A DNA stretch of 64,000 nt, taken from positions 1 through 64,000 of the forward strand of contig PVBG01000030.1 of assembly GCA_002968845.1 (NCBI GenBank), in the 5' to 3' direction. This DNA is from Neorhizobium tomejilense (GTDB lineage Bacteria; Pseudomonadota; Alphaproteobacteria; Rhizobiales; Rhizobiaceae). The translations under genes were made by a program, and so were the position numbers. How positions within the stretch are numbered: the stretch's first letter is position 1; each line of letters begins with the position of its first letter. The notes under the pieces are model-generated. The model saw only the letters and a list, made by a program, of their open reading frames with translations. It did not search any database and was not told the origin of the DNA. Positions 24,641 to 32,045 of the stretch are shown here, piece by piece.

Positions 24641-24991
24641 ATGATGACGGATATAGTGTACAAGATCGTGCCGGAAACGCTCTGGCGCCAGGCAAAGCAA
24701 AAAGGTGTCTTCGAAGGCGCCGAAATCGACCTCAAGGACGGCTTTATCCATTTTTCCACCGGTACGCAGGCGAAGGAGACCGCAAGGCTGCACTTTGCCG
24801 GCGTCGCCGGCCTGATGCTGGTCGCGGTCAATGCGCCCAGTCTCGGCGAGGCGCTGAAATACGAAGCCTCACGCGGCGGTGATCTTTTCCCGCATCTTTA
24901 CGGCACCCTGCCTGTTTCGGCCGTCCTTTGGGAAATGCCGCTGCTGATCGGCGTCGATGGCCTGCATGCCTTTCCGGAGAAAATGCCATGA
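24641..24991 (+). CDS. DUF952 domain protein
   Basis: A 116-residue cytosolic protein of the DUF952 family (IVYKIVPETLWRQAKQKGVF, then DGFIHFSTGTQAKETA, and the HLYGTLPVSAV end). The biochemical role is unknown; DUF952 genes commonly precede pyrD in alphaproteobacteria, as here. ATG at 24641 or 24644 are equally possible. Its stop overlaps the pyrD start by four bases (ATGA). Confidence 0.9.
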   Translation: MMTDIVYKIVPETLWRQAKQKGVFEGAEIDLKDGFIHFSTGTQAKETARLHFAGVAGLMLVAVNAPSLGEALKYEASRGGDLFPHLYGTLPVSAVLWEMPLLIGVDGLHAFPEKMP

Positions 24992-26079
24992 TCGGCCCCT
25001 TTGCCGGGTTTGCCTCGCGCAGCCTTTTCGTTTTCGATCCGGAAACTGCGCACGGGCTGTCGATCGCTGCCCTCAAAACCGGCCTCGTGCCCGCCTGCCG
25101 CCTGGCCCTCGATCCGCGGCTTGCCCAGACGGTCGCCGGCATTCGGTTTGCGAACCCGATCGGGCTTGCGGCCGGTTATGACAAGAATGCCGAGGTGCCG
25201 GATGCGATGCTGAAGCTCGGCTTCGGTTTTACCGAGATCGGCACGGTGACGCCGAAGGCCCAGACGGGTAACGACAAGCCGCGCATCTTCCGCCTGGTGG
25301 AGGACCGCGGCGTCATCAATCGGCTCGGCTTCAACAACGAGGGCCATGAGGCGGCGTTCACGCGCCTGACCGCACGGCGCAATGCGCCAGGCATCGTCGG
25401 CGTCAATATCGGCGCCAACAAGGATGCGGCCGACCGGGTTGCTGACTACGTCGCCGGCATCCGAAAATTTTATGCGCTCGCCACCTATTTCACCGTCAAC
25501 ATCTCCTCGCCCAACACGCCGGGCCTGCGCGATCTTCAGGCGCGCGACAGCCTGAAGGCGCTGCTTGACGCCGTGCTGACCACCCGCGCCGAAGAGGCGC
25601 TGCGCCATGGCCGGACCGTTCCGGTCTTCCTGAAGGTCGCACCCGATCTGACGGAGGAGGGCCTGGACGATATCGCGGCCGAGGCGACCGCGCATCCGCT
25701 CGACGGGCTGATCGTCTCCAACACGACGCTCGCCCGAGATGGACTGAAGGACCAGGCCCAGGCGAAGGAAGCGGGCGGTCTTTCCGGCGCCCCGCTCTTC
25801 AAGCGCTCGACGGCGGTCCTTGCAAAAGTGCGCAGGCGCGTCGGCCCGGACCTTGCCGTCATCGGCGTCGGTGGCGTCTCGAGTGCTGCGGATGCGCTGG
25901 AAAAGATCCGCGCCGGTGCCGACCTCGTGCAGCTCTATTCCTGCATGGTCTATGAAGGGCCCGGCCTGCCGGCGACAATCGTCAAGGGGCTTTCGAACCT
26001 TCTCGACCGGGAGAAGGTCTCCTCGATCCGCGAGTTGCGGGATACCCGCCTCGATCAATGGGCCGGGTTAAAGCTCTGA
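24988..26079 (+). CDS. pyrD: Dihydroorotate dehydrogenase (quinone), class 2
   Basis: A 363-residue enzyme of pyrimidine synthesis that oxidises dihydroorotate to orotate with FMN and passes electrons to the quinone pool at the inner membrane. Marks are the N-terminal membrane-association helix with ETAHGLSI, the FMN-binding IGLAAGYDKNAEV, the catalytic-loop NISSPNTPGLR, and IGVGGVSSAADALEKI with the following phosphate-binding QLYSCMVYEGP. Length is normal. It is a chromosomal housekeeping gene and anchors the chromosomal interpretation of this part of the window. It overlaps the MATE gene tail-to-tail by 25 bases. Confidence 0.97.
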   Translation: MIGPFAGFASRSLFVFDPETAHGLSIAALKTGLVPACRLALDPRLAQTVAGIRFANPIGLAAGYDKNAEVPDAMLKLGFGFTEIGTVTPKAQTGNDKPRIFRLVEDRGVINRLGFNNEGHEAAFTRLTARRNAPGIVGVNIGANKDAADRVADYVAGIRKFYALATYFTVNISSPNTPGLRDLQARDSLKALLDAVLTTRAEEALRHGRTVPVFLKVAPDLTEEGLDDIAAEATAHPLDGLIVSNTTLARDGLKDQAQAKEAGGLSGAPLFKRSTAVLAKVRRRVGPDLAVIGVGGVSSAADALEKIRAGADLVQLYSCMVYEGPGLPATIVKGLSNLLDREKVSSIRELRDTRLDQWAGLKL

Positions 26080-27413
26080 CGCGCCTTGCGCGGCACCATG
26101 GCGGCCAGGAAAAAGCCGCGCATCAGGAGGAACAGGTTGAGCGCCAGCCACAGCCCGTGATTGCCCATCATCGGCACGAGCACGGCGAGGCTGACGCAAT
26201 AGCCCGCAAATGAGACGAGCATCATGTTGCGCATCTCGCGCGACCAGGTGGCGCCGATGAACACCCCGTCCATCTGGAAGGCGAGCGCGCCGGTCAGCCC
26301 CGTCACCGCCGCCCAGCCGAGATAGACATAGGCTTCCTGCCGCACCGCTTCCGACGTGGTCAGAAGCTGGATGATCGGCTGGCCGCAGACCACGAAGAAT
26401 AGCCCGACCACGCCCGCCATCACGAAGGACCAGAGGCCGGTCAGCTTCAGCGCCCGATCGAAGGACGGCCGGTACTGGGCGCCCACCGCCCGGCCGGCGA
26501 GTTGTTCGGCAGCACCGGCGAGCCCGTCGAGGAAGAAGGCGGACAGCATGAAGATGTTCATCAGCACCGCATTGGCCGCCAGCGTCACCGCCCCGAAGCT
26601 CGACCCGACGCGGGTCAGCACCGCAAACGCGCCGTTCAATATCAGCGAGCGGATCAGGATGTCGGCGTTGAGCTGGAAGAGCTGGCGCAGCTTGGCGGCA
26701 TCGAAGATGTCCGCCCGCGTCGGCCGGTCGGCGGCGGAAAATTGCCGGCTGACGATGACGAGGCCGATCACCACGGCGGTTACTTCAGCCGCTGCGGTCG
26801 CCCAGGCGACGCCCGCCACACCCCAGCCGAACACCAAGCCGAACAGGATGGCGAGCACGATATTGGTGCCGTTGAGGATGATCTGCAGCGTCAGCCCGAG
26901 CATGCCCTGGCCGCGCCCGAGCACGAAGCCGAGGATGGCGAAATTGGCGAAGGTTGCCGGGCTCGTCAGCACCCGGATGCCGAAATAGTGGCGCGTCACG
27001 TCGGCCACGGCCGGATCGCTGGTCATCAGGTCCGGCGCGTATCGAAGGATCAGTGGCGAGAACGCCAGCATGATCACCCCAAGGCCGAGCGCGCTCAAGA
27101 AGGCTCGCCAGAACACCGCCTGCTGTTCCCGGCGGTCGCCGCGGCCGAAGGCCTGCGCCACCAGCCCAGTGGTCGAGGTGCGGAAAAAGCTGAGGCTGCC
27201 ATAGATGAGATCGAAGAGGATGGCGCCGATCGCCAGACCCGCGAGTGACTCTGCCTGGCCCAATTGCCCGACCACCGCGGTATCGGTGAGACCGAGCAGC
27301 GGCGTCGTCAGGAAGCCGAGCGTCATCGGGATGGCGATCCCAAGCACCAGCCGGTGCGTCACGTCGAACGGCCTGGCCACCCCGGTCTCCTGGTTACGCG
27401 CCCCGCTCTCCAT
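26055..27413 (-). CDS. MATE-family multidrug/metabolite efflux transporter
   Basis: A 452-residue inner-membrane antiporter with about twelve helices in two MatE halves. Typical stretches are IAIPMTLGFLTTPLLGLTDT at the start and LAGAAEQLAGRAVGA opening the second half. It resembles the DinF/NorM group. It probably exports cationic or toxic compounds using a Na+ or H+ gradient. It runs convergent with pyrD and precedes the CAP lipoprotein gene after three bases, though that gene lies upstream on the same strand. Confidence 0.93.
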   Translation of the reverse strand: MESGARNQETGVARPFDVTHRLVLGIAIPMTLGFLTTPLLGLTDTAVVGQLGQAESLAGLAIGAILFDLIYGSLSFFRTSTTGLVAQAFGRGDRREQQAVFWRAFLSALGLGVIMLAFSPLILRYAPDLMTSDPAVADVTRHYFGIRVLTSPATFANFAILGFVLGRGQGMLGLTLQIILNGTNIVLAILFGLVFGWGVAGVAWATAAAEVTAVVIGLVIVSRQFSAADRPTRADIFDAAKLRQLFQLNADILIRSLILNGAFAVLTRVGSSFGAVTLAANAVLMNIFMLSAFFLDGLAGAAEQLAGRAVGAQYRPSFDRALKLTGLWSFVMAGVVGLFFVVCGQPIIQLLTTSEAVRQEAYVYLGWAAVTGLTGALAFQMDGVFIGATWSREMRNMMLVSFAGYCVSLAVLVPMMGNHGLWLALNLFLLMRGFFLAAMVPRKARQSFNPAH

Positions 27414-27416
27414 GGG

Positions 27417-27905
27417 TCAGCCGGAAAGGACCATGGCCCAATAGGGTTGGGCGCCGGCAGAGGTTCGCGCCATGGCAACCCCGAGGCCGCGGTAGGAGCC
27501 GAGCATGTTTTCGAGATGCTTGGGCGAATCGATCCAGGCCTGCACGGCAGCTGCGACCGTATCCTGGCCGCTGGCGATGTTTTCGGCCGCCGGCAGCGCC
27601 ACGTCGCTGCTCTTCATCCGGGCGCCAAAGCTGTCGCCGAAGCCGATCAGGTGCTTCATTTGGTTGGCTTTCGCCATGCGAACCGCCTGGCGGGCCGCCG
27701 CCTTGCGCGCCGGCATGTCGAGCGCGAGCGCAGGCAGGCCGCGGCTCTGCCGCAACTTGTTGACCATCGGAAGCGCTGCCTGGGTCTCGTCCTCGGCGCC
27801 GGCAGTCGGGGTAAGGACTGATGTGGTGGAGCAGCCGGCAAGCACCAGCGCCAGGCCGGAAAAGACGAGGAGGTCCCGCCGGGAAGGTTTGATCAGTGAA
27901 GTCAT
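27417..27905 (-). CDS. CAP (SCP-like) domain lipoprotein
   Basis: A 162-residue lipoprotein. The N-terminus carries a twin-Arg-like pair then a lipobox (LVLAGC, Cys about residue 25). The CAP fold follows, with KHLIGFGDSFGARM, AENIASGQDT and AVQAWIDSPKHLENML. The His-Glu pair expected for a CAP cavity is present (KHL and AEN). Bacterial CAP proteins are extracytoplasmic; their biochemical role is mostly unknown. The stop of the neighbouring DUF6460-like gene lies one base upstream, so the two are likely co-transcribed. Confidence 0.88.
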   Translation of the reverse strand: MTSLIKPSRRDLLVFSGLALVLAGCSTTSVLTPTAGAEDETQAALPMVNKLRQSRGLPALALDMPARKAAARQAVRMAKANQMKHLIGFGDSFGARMKSSDVALPAAENIASGQDTVAAAVQAWIDSPKHLENMLGSYRGLGVAMARTSAGAQPYWAMVLSG

Positions 27906-27906
27906 G

Positions 27907-28173
27907 TCAGCGGCGGTAGCTCATCAGGCGCAGGATGACGAAGATCGGGATGACGATGATCGCGCCGAGCACGAGATAATTGCCGACCCGGCCGAGCGCC
28001 CGGAAACCGTTATACCAGAGGTCCAGGAACCAGTAGCGGATCGTGTCGACGATATTGTCCGGCGTGAAGCCGAAGAATGCCAGCACGAAACCCACCACCA
28101 GGCACACCACGATCAGCTTGATGATCGTGCGACCTGGCGTATCGCCCAGGAACTTGTTGACCCCGTCCGCCAT
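27907..28173 (-). CDS. Small membrane protein, DUF6460-like
   Basis: An 88-residue protein with two membrane helices (IIKLIVVCLVVGFVLAFFGF and VLGAIIVIPIFVILRLMSY) and FLGDTPGRT before the first. It fits my memory of the Rhizobiales DUF6460 family, unknown function. The ATG at 28173 has GAGAAGGACAAGG upstream; the longer frame to 28302 would add an unlike, Arg-rich leader. Confidence 0.83.
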   Translation of the reverse strand: MADGVNKFLGDTPGRTIIKLIVVCLVVGFVLAFFGFTPDNIVDTIRYWFLDLWYNGFRALGRVGNYLVLGAIIVIPIFVILRLMSYRR

Positions 28174-28300
28174 CCTTGTCCTTCTCCGAATTCCCATGAG
28201 AGATAATCGGCAGCCGTTGCCGCCGCAAGCGTTTCCCCTCAGATAGAACTTGAGTTTTTTTGTGGCTTCGGCAAAGAACCTCCACCTGCGAGGATCATCC

Positions 28301-29251
28301 ATGCCGCCCAGCCCGTTTTCCAGTCAATTCTCCTCGGGCGATGCCACCGCCGATCGCCGCGCCGATTACGCCCGCATGCTGGCGGAGGGCGGAGATTTCG
28401 CGGCTGCGGCGGAGCTGATCGAACAGGCGCTCGAACTGGCACCCGGCTGGGCGGCCGGCTGGTTCCGGCTCGGCGAGTATCGCGGCAAGGCCGGTCTCGG
28501 CACGGCCGCGGATGCCTATCGCCAAGCGCTAGTACTGCGGCCGGACGATGTGTTTGGCGCCCGCCTGAAACTCGCGCTGATCGGCGCCGAGCAGACGCCC
28601 GACCGGCCGCCGAGCCGTTATGTCGAAGGCCTGTTCGACGACTATGCCGACCGGTTCGATACTGCTCTGGTGGAGAAGCTCGGCTACTCCGTGCCCGGCA
28701 AGCTGGCGACGCTGGTCGCGCCGCACGGACCTTTCCGCAATACGGTCGATCTCGGCTGCGGCACCGGCCTGTTCGGTGCCGAAATCCGAACCAGGACCGC
28801 GCGCCTCGAAGGGTTCGACCTGTCGACCAACATGCTGGCGAAGGCGCAGGCCAAGGGTCTTTACGACCATCTCGGCCAGTCGGACCTCAGCCTTGCATCG
28901 GACGATTCCGGCCTGTTCGGCGACCTGACGGTCCACCGTGCCGATCTGGTCTCGGCGGCCGACGTGCTGATGTATCTGGGCTCGCTCGAAACAGTCTTCC
29001 CGCTGGTCCTGGAACTGCTGGCGCCGGCCGGTGTCTTCGCGTTCTCGGCCGAGGATGCGGGCGAGGACGAGGGCCGGGGGGCTGGTTTCGTGCTGCGGGA
29101 TTCCCTGCGTTACGCCCATTCGCAAGCTTATATCCGCGCGCTGCTTTCCCGCTTCGGCTTCGATCTGCTCTGCGTGGAAAACACCGTCATTCGCATGGAT
29201 GCTGGAAAACCTGTGCACGGCGTTCTGTTTCTGTCGAAAAAGCGCGGCTGA
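28301..29251 (+). CDS. TPR-containing class I SAM-dependent methyltransferase
   Basis: A 316-residue protein. Residues about 20-95 are helical, TPR-like repeats (AAELIEQALELAPGWAAGWF, then ADAYRQALVLRPDDVFGARL). Residues about 140-310 form a methyltransferase with the SAM loop VDLGCGTGLFGAEI and the acidic GFDLSTNML. Relatives are annotated as predicted methyltransferases with TPR; the substrate is unknown. The start at 28301 opens directly into the conserved N-terminus. It is divergent from the DUF6460-like gene. Confidence 0.88.
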   Translation: MPPSPFSSQFSSGDATADRRADYARMLAEGGDFAAAAELIEQALELAPGWAAGWFRLGEYRGKAGLGTAADAYRQALVLRPDDVFGARLKLALIGAEQTPDRPPSRYVEGLFDDYADRFDTALVEKLGYSVPGKLATLVAPHGPFRNTVDLGCGTGLFGAEIRTRTARLEGFDLSTNMLAKAQAKGLYDHLGQSDLSLASDDSGLFGDLTVHRADLVSAADVLMYLGSLETVFPLVLELLAPAGVFAFSAEDAGEDEGRGAGFVLRDSLRYAHSQAYIRALLSRFGFDLLCVENTVIRMDAGKPVHGVLFLSKKRG

Positions 29252-29366
29252 ACGCCCAGCCACGAACTCAAATGTGGAATCTTAAATGATGGGGCAGAAG
29301 TAACCCATAGGATTGCAGCCGCTCAAGCAGCATTCCCGATACCGAGTTTTTTCATAGACCCCATAC

Positions 29367-29430
29367 TGCATGCGGCCCTTCTCTCCCAAGGAAATTCTTG
29401 TTGGCCGCATGCATCTCACATTTATATGTG
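29367..29430. promoter_or_regulatory. Nested inverted repeats upstream of the decayed toxin-antitoxin pair
   Basis: An 11-bp perfect inverted repeat, TGCATGCGGCC (29367-29377) and its complement (29403-29413), has a 25-base spacer. Four bases later is the small palindrome CACAT-TTAT-ATGTG (29417-29430), 21 bases before the antitoxin start. The second is a candidate operator for a ribbon-helix-helix antitoxin. Confidence 0.45.
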
Positions 29431-29451
29431 AAGAGGATGGAGGATTACGGC

Positions 29452-29783
29452 ATGTTGAAGAACACGACCATGAATCTGCCAGATGAACTGGTCGCCAGGG
29501 TAAGAGCGTACGCAGCACAAAACCGGACAACCATGACGGCATTGTCCGTGAGCATTTTGAGGTAATCACCGAGCCGGAGAAGGAAATTTCCGACCAGGAC
29601 CCACTGCTGGCCTATTCCAAGGGCTTGCTCTCTCGGCGCGAGGTCGTCCGCCGCCTTGGGCTAAGAGACTATGCGGACCTGCTGGTCGCGCTAGGGGATG
29701 CTGACCTTCCGATGCCGCTTCCCCCGGCACACGAGATCGAAAATCAAGCTGCCACCTTCGCCAAGCTCTGGAGAATGGAATGA
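29452..29783 (+). pseudogene. Ribbon-helix-helix antitoxin gene, frameshifted
   Basis: The first 30 codons encode a ribbon-helix-helix start (TTMNLPDELVARVRAYAAQN). A single-base loss near 29,541 then leads to a stop at 29563-29565. In the next frame the expected continuation is intact: EVITEPEKEISDQDPLLAYS, then REVVRRLGLRDYADLLVALG, with the stop at 29781-29783 overlapping the toxin start. Without the lesion the protein would be about 110 residues long. GGATGGAGG precedes the ATG. Confidence 0.7.
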
Positions 29784-30072
29784 AGAGGTGCACGATCGTC
29801 CCGCCAGATGCGGGTCCGATCAACAGCCCTGGATGGCTGATCGGCTTGATCTTCCGCTTGCACTGGACATGAGGATTGTCATCGTCGATGCCGTCTACGA
29901 TGAACTAACAAGCGATATCTCCTGCCCCAAGGACTCCGAGGTCAGAGATTTTATCGACAACAACTCTCCACCCCAGCAATCCTGGTAGAAGACCTGAAGA
30001 CGCCAGAAGGTTACTGACCTGCCGGATGGCATCGATGAAGCCGCCTCAATTGGCAGTTCGTGGAAGCCTTGA
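29780..30072 (+). pseudogene. PIN-like toxin gene, frameshifted and internally deleted
   Basis: It starts with VPPDAGPINS at the ATG overlapping the antitoxin stop. A frameshift near 29,828 is followed by MADRLDLPLALDMRIVIVD and AVYDELTSDISCPKDSEVRD, and then the frame breaks off. The last codons (DLPDGIDEAASIGSSWKP, stop 30070-30072) appear to be the gene's C-terminus. About half of the expected PIN-domain toxin is missing, so this module is dead. Confidence 0.62.
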
Positions 30073-30259
30073 TCTAAAGGGACGGGCTTCCACAGAGTCG
30101 ATGTTCTCAGCATATATTCGCGGGATTCCACGTCCAGGTAAGTGGCTGGGCTGAACCCGCCGATTCCTGCTTTTTTCCGCGCCCGCCGATGAACACTTGA
30201 AGATCCTTGCCGACAGTTTTATTGCAGTGCAATATCACCGAAAACCTGAGGGGTTCAAA

Positions 30260-30901
30260 TTGGCTGAGCAGCAGAGGCGCGGTCTCGGATTTTACAGCGC
30301 CGATCCGGCACAACACACGTTGCTGGAAGATGGGCAAGGCCTCTTCATCGGCGCCATGGTGTCGGCGCTCGGCTTCTATTTCCTGAACGAGGTCGGCCTT
30401 CTGACCGGCGGCACGGCGGGGGTCGCCTTCCTGCTGCATTATGCGTTCGGGATTTCGTTCGGCCTGCTGTTCTTCATCGTCAACCTGCCGTTCTATTACC
30501 TGTCGTTCAAGCGCCTCGGCCTTGCCTTCTCGCTGAAGACCTTCATCGCCATCGCGCTGGTCTCGGTGATCACCGAACTGGAGAGCCATTTCTTCCTGAT
30601 CCAGTACCTGCACCCGTTCTGGGCAGCCCTGCTCGGCGGCCTGGTGCTCGGTTACGGCCTGCTCGGACTTTATCGCCACCGCGCGTCGCTCGGCGGGGTC
30701 GGCATTCTGGCGATCTATATCCAGGAGCGCTTCGGCATCCAGGCGGGCCTCATCCAGCTCGCCTTCGATCTCTGCGTCATGCTCTGCGCCTTTGCCGTGG
30801 TTTCGCCCATCACCGTCGCATGGTCGGTGCTGGGCGCCGTCGTGCTCAATCTCGTGCTGGCCATCAATCACCGCTCCGACCGGTATATCGTCGCGCGGTG
30901 A
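30260..30901 (+). CDS. YitT-family membrane protein
   Basis: A 213-residue inner-membrane protein with five or six helices and the family signature LLTGGTAGVAFLLHY near the N-terminus, then LGGVGILAIYIQERFGI. Function is unknown. TTG at 30260 is preferred as the start because GAGGGG lies seven bases upstream and the preceding codons look non-coding; the open frame extends to 30197. The gene lacks the usual C-terminal DUF2179 cytosolic domain of Bacillus YitT and is the short version common in proteobacteria. Confidence 0.85.
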   Translation: MAEQQRRGLGFYSADPAQHTLLEDGQGLFIGAMVSALGFYFLNEVGLLTGGTAGVAFLLHYAFGISFGLLFFIVNLPFYYLSFKRLGLAFSLKTFIAIALVSVITELESHFFLIQYLHPFWAALLGGLVLGYGLLGLYRHRASLGGVGILAIYIQERFGIQAGLIQLAFDLCVMLCAFAVVSPITVAWSVLGAVVLNLVLAINHRSDRYIVAR

Positions 30902-30934
30902 TCGAGGCGGGAGCTTGCGTCAGCCGGCCCCCAA

Positions 30935-31399
30935 TCAGGCGGCTTTGCTGGCCGGCTTGTCGACCGGGTGCATCGCACGGAAGCCGACGCAGAGCCGGTT
31001 CCAGACATTGATGGCGCCGATCGCGACCGTAATCTTGGCCATTTCCTCTTCGGTGAAATGCGCTTTCAGTGTCTCATAGGCGCTGTCGGGGACATGAGTT
31101 TCGGCAACCCTGGTGACCGAATCCACCCATGTCAAAAGAGCGCGCTCCTTTTCGTCATAGATCGGCGATTCCTCCCAGGCGCTCATCAGGTTTATCCACT
31201 GCTCGGAGAGGCCGTCGTGACGGCTTTCCTTGACGTGCATGTCGATGCAATAGGCGCAGTGATTGATGATCGAGGCCCTGAGCTTGATCAGATGGATGAA
31301 ACGGCGTTCGAGGCCTGATTTCTGGACATAGGTTTCCAGGGCGAGAACGGCCTTATAGGCTTCCTCGGAAGCCTTGGCGAAATTCAGACGAGGCTGCAT
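30935..31399 (-). CDS. AhpD-like carboxymuconolactone decarboxylase-family protein
   Basis: A 154-residue peroxidase-type protein. The redox motif HCAYCIDMH (CxxC followed by His) is intact, as in AhpD-like alkylhydroperoxidases that reduce peroxides with a thiol partner. Length is typical. It lies 51 bases downstream of the Rrf2 regulator on the same strand, so the two probably form an operon controlled by the palindrome at 31965-31989. Confidence 0.92.
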   Translation of the reverse strand: MQPRLNFAKASEEAYKAVLALETYVQKSGLERRFIHLIKLRASIINHCAYCIDMHVKESRHDGLSEQWINLMSAWEESPIYDEKERALLTWVDSVTRVAETHVPDSAYETLKAHFTEEEMAKITVAIGAINVWNRLCVGFRAMHPVDKPASKAA

Positions 31400-31450
31400 G
31401 GGTCTTCTCCTTGAGTTGTGGCCGCCTTCGGCGTGCCTATGGCCGCCCGG

Positions 31451-31951
31451 TTACCGGGCGGTTCTGCGTTCGTTGAGTTCCAAAAAGGCGCAGCCGCGCG
31501 CGGCGATGCCGCCGTCGTCGGTTGCGTTGAGGTCGGCCAGGATGTCGGCGATCGTCACCTTGGCGAGTTCGGCGCGATAGGCCTTTTCGGCCTTCAACAT
31601 CGCGGCGTTGATGCCGCAGGGTTTGGTGAAATACCGACCCGGCAGCGGGTTCGGCCCCCGTTGGCGGATTTCGGCGCAGCGGAAGGCTGGCGCCGGTCCT
31701 TCGACGGCAAGCACGATATCGAGAAGCGTGATCTCGGCCGGCTTCTTCGCGAGCCGGTATCCGCCCTTCGGACCCGGCACCGTTTCCACCAGCCTGGCGC
31801 CCGAAAGCGCCTGGAGATGTTTCAGCAGATAGCTGGTCGAAACCCCGTGGAATTCCGCCAGGGCCGCAGCCGACAGGACCCCGCCTTCGGTAAGGCTGGA
31901 CAGCATGCTGATGCTGTGGATCGCCTGTTCGACACCGTCGCCGAGTTTCAT
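31451..31951 (-). CDS. Rrf2-family transcriptional regulator
   Basis: A 166-residue regulator with the Rrf2 winged helix (AIHSISMLSSLTEGGVLSAA, then VSTSYLLKHLQALSGARLVE, and the wing GPKGGYRLAK). Unlike IscR or NsrR it has only two Cys in the middle region (FRCAEI and KPCGIN) rather than three closely spaced ones, so an Fe-S cluster is doubtful and thiol redox or another signal is possible. It likely represses itself and the AhpD-like gene through the palindrome just upstream of its start. Confidence 0.9.
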   Translation of the reverse strand: MKLGDGVEQAIHSISMLSSLTEGGVLSAAALAEFHGVSTSYLLKHLQALSGARLVETVPGPKGGYRLAKKPAEITLLDIVLAVEGPAPAFRCAEIRQRGPNPLPGRYFTKPCGINAAMLKAEKAYRAELAKVTIADILADLNATDDGGIAARGCAFLELNERRTAR

Positions 31952-31964
31952 CGCTCATCTCCAT

Positions 31965-31989
31965 ATCGTGGATAAAATTTATCCACGAT
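31965..31989. promoter_or_regulatory. 25-bp perfect palindrome, probable Rrf2 operator
   Basis: Arms of 12 bases (ATCGTGGATAAA and its complement) around one central A, located 14-38 bases upstream of the Rrf2 start codon and about 57 bases before the divergent helicase gene. Size and symmetry are typical for an Rrf2-family site with a GGATAAAATTTATCC-like core. Confidence 0.7.
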
Positions 31990-32045
31990 TGTCGCACTCG
32001 CGTCAAGCCCCTTCTTTTTCGCGCGCTTTCTCTTAACTTAGCGGC

